Part shown: positions 58,490 to 64,000 of the stretch, piece after piece
How positions within the stretch are numbered: position 1 is the first letter of the stretch
How the letters are laid out: the number at the start of each line of letters is the position of its first letter
Source of the DNA: Lachancea thermotolerans CBS 6340
Lineage: Eukaryota; Ascomycota; Saccharomycetes; Saccharomycetales; Saccharomycetaceae
Direction: 5' to 3'
DNA: 64,000 nt
Assembly (NCBI RefSeq): GCF_000142805.1
Contig: NC_013080.1
Span: 372,001-436,000 of the forward strand
The notes under the pieces: generated by a model
Database searches by the model: none
Told to the model about the DNA's origin: nothing
What the model saw: the letters and a program-made list of their open reading frames with translations, nothing else
Made by a program: the position numbers and the translations under genes

Positions 58490-59010
58490 TAAGAGCCTGA
58501 TTTTGATTGCAGTTTTCGGTCACTCAAGGGTTGTTCGCGGTTTTCGCCAATGTAATAATGATGATGAGCTTGCCTCTTCCCTAATTTTTACGTAGTTTGG
58601 CCCGTAATGTCTGATGAAGGCAATAATAGCAGACCCGATCAGCGAACAATACAGCTTCATCTGACGCTGCTAGCGATTCCTAGTCTTCTTTTTCCCGATA
58701 TTTGGCAAAGCTCAGGCTTTCCGAAGATGTCAGGAGGTATTGACACCTCAGCTTTGGTCAACGAGGTGCTAAGAAATACATGTTTAAAGAACCCAGACTC
58801 GTTTCATCCTACAGATTGAAGTAACTGGCAGTGAAGGTAGCCTTATAAGTATGTTGGCAGTTCAGTCAAGTTCCTTCCTTCTTGCTTAATATTTTCACTG
58901 TTTGTTCTTTCAAATTTGAGAAGTTGACATTTTTCGATGCTAGCAAAGATCATCTCTAACAAAACTAAAGCGGCGATTTTAAGTTTAGTGCCAGAAGCCT
59001 CCAGAAACAC
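58490..59010. promoter_or_regulatory. SRAP gene / MGR3 divergent promoter
   Basis: 521 bp. It includes a 70-codon plus-strand open frame from an ATG at 58607 (to 58819), treated among the findings, and a GTATGT at 58849 with no TACTAAC branch point after it. No factor site is obvious. Confidence 0.4.
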
Positions 59011-60444
59011 ATGATGCTTGGCAGTAGGTTCGGAGTAAGGTCTGCCCTGCGCAGAGCTATTCAGGTGAAACCCAAAATCAAGATCCCAGCAAGAGCTCTG
59101 AACACATTTGCCTCCTCCGCATCAAAATACAGCACATGGCAGAGGTGGGCATATACCGCTGGAGCTTTCGGAGCTCTTTCTCTTGGTCTCTATTATTTAT
59201 ACTGGCCACGGCATACATTCCCGCAATCAGTTGCCAAAATATTGAGAAAGGCACTATGGGAGGAGAGCGACAAGAAAGACCACGATTATCAATGTGCGCT
59301 GAAATTCTACCTACAAGCAATTGGCGAGTGCGACAAGCTTTCGATGGATAGAGTGAGCGATGAGTATACGGGTATTGAGCTAAAAATAGCCGAAATGTAT
59401 GAAAGGCTAAACATGAATGACGAGGCTCATGACCTGTACCTAGAAATGCTTTACAGATACTTCGACGCTCTGCACACGCCAGGACGGATTCCAGATGACA
59501 AAAGGCCGCATCTCATCCAGAAGGACCTCAGAATACTGATCAAGTCGCTTGAAATAAACAAAGACATCCAAGTTGGAAAAAGGAATCTTTTAGCCCATTT
59601 ACTTCTGGCTCAAGAGGAAGTGTTGAGCAGATCTCCCGAACTCAAAGAGTATTTTGACAAGCGTAAAGAGCGGACAACAAAACTTTTTCAAGGAAAGCTA
59701 GACGATGAAGGGGTGGACTTTGATAACTTCCTTAGCGAAGATAACATCAAGCTAAACGATGAATCCTACTTAATTGTGAACTTGGCGAAAAACAGCAGTG
59801 CGTGGGAGCCTTTTAAAGAAGAGTTTTTTACTGCTAGAGACTTGTACACTGCCTACTGTCTTTCAACTAAAGATATTAGCTCCGCTCTGAGCTGCAAACT
59901 AACCACCGTTGAATGGATGGTTATGGCCGATATGCCACCAGGGCAAATCCTTCTTTCTCAAGCAAACCTTGGCTCATTACTTTACTTACAAGCAGAAACT
60001 TTTGAAACAAAAATCCATCAGCTTAATAAGAGGCGCGAGCAAGACAAGTCTAAAGCAGAAGATGAAACAATGATTAGAGCGCTGAGACAATTGAACAGGA
60101 ACAAAGACACATGCTTCAAAATGGCCACACAATGCTATGATAGTGTTATTAAATTTTCCAGAAAGAACAAGAAATTAAGGTTCAACGTCAAAGATTTCAT
60201 GGATCCGTCAGCTGCGCACGCAATAGCTCTCTCTGTGTATGGGATGGGGGTTATTCACTTGCATAAGCACAATCTTGCCAAAGCCGAAAGGCTTTTAAAT
60301 GATTCCATCAACATGGCGGAAGAAACAGGCTTCCATGAACTGCTCAAAGAAGCAAAACAGGAGCTGAAGAAAGTTGCGAAGGCAAGCCAAGTAGACGCTA
60401 TCAAACTGGAGGATAGAGACTCAAGCGCTTCTGACACTGTTTAA
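59011..60444 (+). CDS. MGR3: Mitochondrial i-AAA protease adaptor Mgr3
   Basis: Inner-membrane TPR-like protein that with Mgr1 presents substrates to the Yme1 protease. 477 aa (501 in yeast). A basic presequence (to about 40) is followed by one transmembrane span (AYTAGAFGALSLGLYYLYW) and helical repeats: CALKFYLQAIGECDKL, GIELKIAEMYERLNMNDEAH, LYLEMLYRYFDALHTPGRIP. The C-terminal ALSVYGMGVIHLHKHNLAKA and LNDSINMAEETG form another repeat. It is the single ancestor of MGR3 (YMR115W) and YKL133C. OCT1, on the same strand, follows, as YKL134C lies beside YKL133C. Confidence 0.92.
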   Translation: MMLGSRFGVRSALRRAIQVKPKIKIPARALNTFASSASKYSTWQRWAYTAGAFGALSLGLYYLYWPRHTFPQSVAKILRKALWEESDKKDHDYQCALKFYLQAIGECDKLSMDRVSDEYTGIELKIAEMYERLNMNDEAHDLYLEMLYRYFDALHTPGRIPDDKRPHLIQKDLRILIKSLEINKDIQVGKRNLLAHLLLAQEEVLSRSPELKEYFDKRKERTTKLFQGKLDDEGVDFDNFLSEDNIKLNDESYLIVNLAKNSSAWEPFKEEFFTARDLYTAYCLSTKDISSALSCKLTTVEWMVMADMPPGQILLSQANLGSLLYLQAETFETKIHQLNKRREQDKSKAEDETMIRALRQLNRNKDTCFKMATQCYDSVIKFSRKNKKLRFNVKDFMDPSAAHAIALSVYGMGVIHLHKHNLAKAERLLNDSINMAEETGFHELLKEAKQELKKVAKASQVDAIKLEDRDSSASDTV

Positions 60445-60571
60445 CTTGTATATCCACCAACTATCATGTATTTAGTAAGAGAGTCGTTATTGACGTCTGC
60501 GCTCAAATCTAATATAAATCCATTTGAAGACTAGAAGTAATGCGCGACATGTTAACGCAAACAAGGAAAAC

Positions 60572-62890
60572 ATGCTTTCGCAAGCATTGCATGTACGAAA
60601 GCCTTCACTCCTAAAGTCGGTATGCCAGTTGCGAGTGTATTCTTCGTTTCCTGTGTATCATGCCAAGCACGACCTGCGAAAGGTGTTTGATAACCAAAAC
60701 TATTGGCGAGAGATCAATAAAGACATTTATAAATACGAGGAATCAAAGGGGATTGGAATATTTGGTAAACTCGGTAAGCATGCTACTCCTCTTCAAACCG
60801 GGCTCTTTAAGAATCCTTTTTTGACCAGTAGCCAAGGCCTCAGAAATTTTAGTATGCAATCATTGAAAGAAGCACAACAGCTTGTAGACCAAATGAGGCA
60901 AGATCGCTCACATCAAGGCCACCTAAATTACATTCGTAATCTAGACCGCTTGAGTGACATGTTATGTCGGGTCATAGACTTATGTGAATTCATAAGGGCA
61001 TCACATCCAGATTCACAGTTTGTTCGAGCCGCTCAATTGTGTCACGAGGAGATGTTTGAATTTATGAACGTTCTAAACACTGATTCAACACTATGCGAGA
61101 TTCTTAAGCGCGTCCTCAGTGATGATTTGATTGCGAGCAAACTTTCGGAGGAAGAATTAAAAGTTGGTAAAATCTTGCTGGAGGACTTTGAAAAGTCGGG
61201 CATTGACATGGCTCCAGAGGTCGGGGAACAGTTCATAAATCTTTCTCAGCAGATTAGCATTGTTGGCCAAGAGTTTATTAGCAATACGGATTTTCCAAAA
61301 TCGGAATATGTCAAGGTTTCATGCAATGAACTTGAAACCAGCGGTATTAGTCCCTTGCTACTAAACCACTTATCACGCGATACCAAAGGACAAAATTACA
61401 AGGTTCCTACGTATGGCTATATTGCATTCTCCATCCTCAGAAGTTGCCCGAGCGAGAATATAAGGATGAAGGTCTGGACAGCTGTGCATAGCTGTCCAGA
61501 AAAGCAGATAACACGGCTAAAACACCTAGTCAAACTTAGAGGTCTACTTGCTCAGATTATGGGCAAAAACAGTTATTCAGATTACCAGTTGGAAGGCAAG
61601 ATGGCCAAAAGCCCAGTCTATGTTCGTGGCTTTGTTGAATCCCTCGCTGAAGCTATTAAGCCGCTGGCCATGCGAGAATTACGCGCACTTGCCAACCTGA
61701 AAAGTTCACATTTGGATTTACCCATTCCAAAAACTGACGAAGAAGTGTTGAAGTTTGTTAGACCATGGGATCGAGACTTTTACAGCACACTAATTTCACT
61801 CCAACAGCAGCGCAAGACGTTAGAAAATGAGCAGATAAACTCATACTTCTCCCTCGGAACCGTGATGCAAGGCCTTTCGAGCCTTCTGGAAGATATTTAC
61901 GGTATAAGGCTTGAGCCCGCGGTAGCCAAAGTCGGAGAGACATGGTCTCCAGAGGTACGGCGCATAAATGTTGTTAGCGACCAAGAAGGTGTCATTGGCG
62001 TTGTTTACTGTGATCTCTTCGAAAGACAAGGCAAGACATCCAACCCAGCTCATTTCACAGTATGCTGTTCTCGCCAAATTTACCCAGAGGAGACGGACTT
62101 ATCCACAATCCAAGTGGGCCAGCAGCCCTCATCTGGCCAAATATTTCAGCTTCCGGTCATTTCCTTGGTCTGCAGCTTTTCTCAGAACTCAGGATCAAAG
62201 AAAGATGTATGCTTGCTCCAGTTGAGTGAAGTTGATACTTTGTTTCACGAAATGGGGCATGCCATTCACTCAATGCTCGGGAGAACCTCTCTTCAAAACA
62301 TAAGTGGAACGAGGTGTGCAACAGACTTTGTTGAGCTACCTAGTATCCTGATGGAGCATTTTGCTCATGATTCCCGTGTGCTGTCTCGAATCGGAAAGCA
62401 CTACATTACAAATGAGCCCGTTCCGGATGAATTACTCCATCTCAATCAGAATGAGCTCAAGTACCTTCAGAACACTGAAACTTTTTCGCAAGCTAAAATG
62501 GCTATGCTAGATCAAGAGATGCACTCTCCTAGAATGCTCACAGATGGCCCTGTTGACGTTGTTGAAATATATCATGAAGTTGAGAAACAAATGGGCGTTT
62601 TAACGGATGATAAAAGTAATTGGTGCGGAAGGTTTGGGCACCTTCTTGGCTATGGCGCGTCGTACTATAGCTACCTTTTTGATCGAGCGATTGCAAGTAA
62701 AGTGTGGCAGCACTTATTCGCCAACGATCCATTTAGCCGCAAGAGTGGTGAAAAGTTCAAAAACAGTGTTTTAAGGTGGGGCGGCTCTAGGGACCCCTGG
62801 AACTGCATCGCGGACGCTTTGGATAAACAGTCGCTTTCCAAGGGTGATGAAGAAGCAATGAAATTTATTGGTAACACAGAGGACGTGTAA
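60572..62890 (+). CDS. OCT1: Mitochondrial intermediate (octapeptidyl) peptidase Oct1
   Basis: Matrix M3 metalloprotease that removes an octapeptide from MPP-processed precursors. 772 aa, the same as yeast. I start at the ATG at 60572 (MLSQALHVRKPSLLKS), a basic presequence; the frame above begins with TTG. Shared blocks: TGLFKNPFLTSSQGLRNFS, NLDRLSDMLCRVIDLCEFIR, the zinc motif HEMGH near residue 559 in VDTLFHEMGHAIHSMLGRTS, the third ligand region DFVELPSILMEHFAHD, and LGYGASYYSYLFDRAIASKV. All active-site residues are present. Confidence 0.97.
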   Translation: MLSQALHVRKPSLLKSVCQLRVYSSFPVYHAKHDLRKVFDNQNYWREINKDIYKYEESKGIGIFGKLGKHATPLQTGLFKNPFLTSSQGLRNFSMQSLKEAQQLVDQMRQDRSHQGHLNYIRNLDRLSDMLCRVIDLCEFIRASHPDSQFVRAAQLCHEEMFEFMNVLNTDSTLCEILKRVLSDDLIASKLSEEELKVGKILLEDFEKSGIDMAPEVGEQFINLSQQISIVGQEFISNTDFPKSEYVKVSCNELETSGISPLLLNHLSRDTKGQNYKVPTYGYIAFSILRSCPSENIRMKVWTAVHSCPEKQITRLKHLVKLRGLLAQIMGKNSYSDYQLEGKMAKSPVYVRGFVESLAEAIKPLAMRELRALANLKSSHLDLPIPKTDEEVLKFVRPWDRDFYSTLISLQQQRKTLENEQINSYFSLGTVMQGLSSLLEDIYGIRLEPAVAKVGETWSPEVRRINVVSDQEGVIGVVYCDLFERQGKTSNPAHFTVCCSRQIYPEETDLSTIQVGQQPSSGQIFQLPVISLVCSFSQNSGSKKDVCLLQLSEVDTLFHEMGHAIHSMLGRTSLQNISGTRCATDFVELPSILMEHFAHDSRVLSRIGKHYITNEPVPDELLHLNQNELKYLQNTETFSQAKMAMLDQEMHSPRMLTDGPVDVVEIYHEVEKQMGVLTDDKSNWCGRFGHLLGYGASYYSYLFDRAIASKVWQHLFANDPFSRKSGEKFKNSVLRWGGSRDPWNCIADALDKQSLSKGDEEAMKFIGNTEDV

Positions 62891-63154
62891 GGTTTGAGGT
62901 TAACCTTGTAAATAAATTACAGTCATGCGCATTAGAAACTCAAGCGAATATTAAACCATTAAATCTGTAAAACAAATATCTTAACCGGAATTGCCTAATA
63001 TATAAACTCTTCTGTGCTTTGGTACCACCTACTTGTTGTTTTGATCTGTGACGTACCAAAATCATCAACAGACTTAGCTAGTGCTTCAAAAATTGTATCA
63101 CATGGTGAGATTCTTTGTATATATATCTAACATTTCTTTAGAACTTTCACAAGA

Positions 63155-63227
63155 GCCTTGTTGGCGCAATCGGTAGCGCGTATGACTCTTAATCATAAGG
63201 TTAGGGGTTCGAGCCCCCTACAGGGCT
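63155..63227 (+). tRNA. tK(CTT): tRNA-Lys (anticodon CTT)
   Basis: 73 nt, GCCTTGTTGGCGCAATCGGT onward, anticodon loop ACTCTTAAT, T arm TTAGGGGTTCGAGCCCCCTA, acceptor end AGGGCT. Identical, as far as I recall, to S. cerevisiae tRNA-Lys(CUU). No intron. T6 terminator at 63231-63236. It lies within the right breakpoint interval of the 20-kb inversion. Confidence 0.97.
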
Positions 63228-63338
63228 TACTTTTTTGAGGACGAAAAAGTCAACACAATGAAACTGATAATATCGAGCAATCAGTGTTAATGAAGTTGAA
63301 GCTTGCTCCGTTCCAGAGGGACGGAACGTTTTTACAGC

Positions 63339-64000
63339 ATGGGGAGCGAGGCCACGACATTCATTGTTGATGTTTCGCCCTCAATGGTTGGATTAGGGTA
63401 TGTTGAGCAAGCAACGGCGTATATTGAATACACATTGTTCTTGAAATCTAAGAAGCAGAGGAAAACAGATTGGGTCAACTGCTTCTTGGCCAACTGCCCG
63501 TACTCCCGCAACAATCATGAAACTGCCAATGTCTTTGAATTAATGCCTTTCACGGCTCCTATAGGAGCACACAAAGTGATTGAAATACTTAAAGAGCTAA
63601 AGAGTCTGGTTACCAGAAGCGCCCCAGGAAAGCATAACATCAATTCGATGGTTCAATGCCTGTTAGTTAGCTCTGTAAGCATGCGTGACGAGTTCAAAAA
63701 ACGCAAAGTTCGCAAGAGAATCATTGTCTTTACTGATAACCTCGATGGCCTCGATTTGACAGAAGAAGAGCTAGCTACCCTGGAGCAGGAGCTCGACTGC
63801 AGTATCGTGCTGGTTACCTGCGGCTTAAAGGTTGAAGAAAGGAAGACGTCTGAGATACCAATCTGGGAAAAGTGCATACAGAAAATTTCGGGGTCTATGG
63901 AAGTCTCAATGACAGCACTTTTGCAAGAGATCTCTACGCATAGGCCCGCAGTAGTAAAGCCAGTACGCATTTTCCAGGGAGAGCTTAGGTTAGGGGCTCC
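63339..64000 (+). CDS. YKU80: Ku80, N-terminal part (gene runs off the right edge)
   Basis: Large Ku subunit for non-homologous end joining and telomere protection. The ATG at 63339 begins MGSEATTFIVDVSPSMVG, the vWA-like alpha/beta domain with the degenerate MIDAS-type DVSPSM. Matching blocks include YIEYTLFLKSKKQRKTDWVN, CFLANCPYSR, KRIIVFTDNLDGLDLTEEEL and PAVVKPVRIFQGELRLGA, the end of the vWA domain. 220 residues are present of an expected 630 or so. In S. cerevisiae (YMR106C) it neighbours SPG4; here SPG4 is at the other end of the inverted segment. Confidence 0.95.
   Translation, partial: MGSEATTFIVDVSPSMVGLGYVEQATAYIEYTLFLKSKKQRKTDWVNCFLANCPYSRNNHETANVFELMPFTAPIGAHKVIEILKELKSLVTRSAPGKHNINSMVQCLLVSSVSMRDEFKKRKVRKRIIVFTDNLDGLDLTEEELATLEQELDCSIVLVTCGLKVEERKTSEIPIWEKCIQKISGSMEVSMTALLQEISTHRPAVVKPVRIFQGELRLGA

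Noticed and set aside
58849-59010. Intron before MGR3 from GTATGT at 58849
   Set aside because: No TACTAAC branch point and acceptor follow; MGR3 has its own ATG with a good presequence.

Overview
The window is nuclear DNA from a budding yeast (Saccharomycetaceae) that did not go through the whole-genome duplication. Moderate GC and protein content look most like Lachancea, but I cannot fix the species from this sequence alone. The evidence is gene order: loci split in S. cerevisiae between duplicated blocks (VII-left with VII-right, XI-left with XIII-right) lie interleaved here in single copy. Genes are dense and nearly intronless, intergenic regions are short, and the three tRNA genes and one intronic snoRNA are yeast-type. 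I see no transposon, LTR, CRISPR array, centromere or rDNA. S. cerevisiae gene order and lengths are recalled from memory.

Layout. (A) 1-25 kb: RPT6 (partial), ALG13, tRNA-Val, RTS3-like, a lineage-specific Ser/Thr mucin, NSR1, RIM8, MTR3, CHO2, a PITH-domain gene, HEM2, VPS20, a DUF1989 gene, CYS4, IAI11-like, DST1, RNA15, PTI1 and tRNA-Leu. (B) 25.6-29.2 kb: AAT2, SED5, SNF7. (C) 30.3-42.2 kb: MRP8-like, SDH3, TGL1, CTK1, HSK3, SPC24, MRPL31, CMC1, APL2, ASC1 with intronic snR24. (D) 42.7-64 kb: SPG4, ILV2, MYO5, HFD1, SHE2, EUC1, MED11, FOL3, the YMR114C orthologue, MGR3, OCT1, tRNA-Lys and YKU80 (partial).

Most genes are housekeeping: proteasome, N-glycan start, ribosome biogenesis, pH signalling, exosome, phospholipid methylation, haem, ESCRT-III (VPS20 and SNF7), transsulfuration, mRNA 3'-end formation (adjacent RNA15 and PTI1), amino-acid metabolism, Golgi SNARE, respiratory complex II, kinetochore (HSK3 and SPC24 share one short promoter), endocytic myosin, folate and mitochondrial proteolysis. 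Readable regulatory sites fit the genes: an Rpn4 PACE box at RPT6, RRPE plus PAC at NSR1, two UASINO boxes at CHO2, a Gcn4 site at ILV2, STREs at SPG4, and a helically spaced cluster of six CACGTG boxes before SDH3.

The most interesting points are: two segmental inversions (about 10 kb and 20 kb) inferred against both S. cerevisiae sister blocks, each with a tRNA gene at its right breakpoint; a 68-nt spliceosomal intron at the very 5' end of CTK1; a DUF1989 gene and a PITH-domain gene that I do not recall in S. cerevisiae; a new mucin with paired-cysteine modules; the phased E-box cluster; and a 2-kb gene-free gap before ILV2. I found no clearly new multi-gene system.
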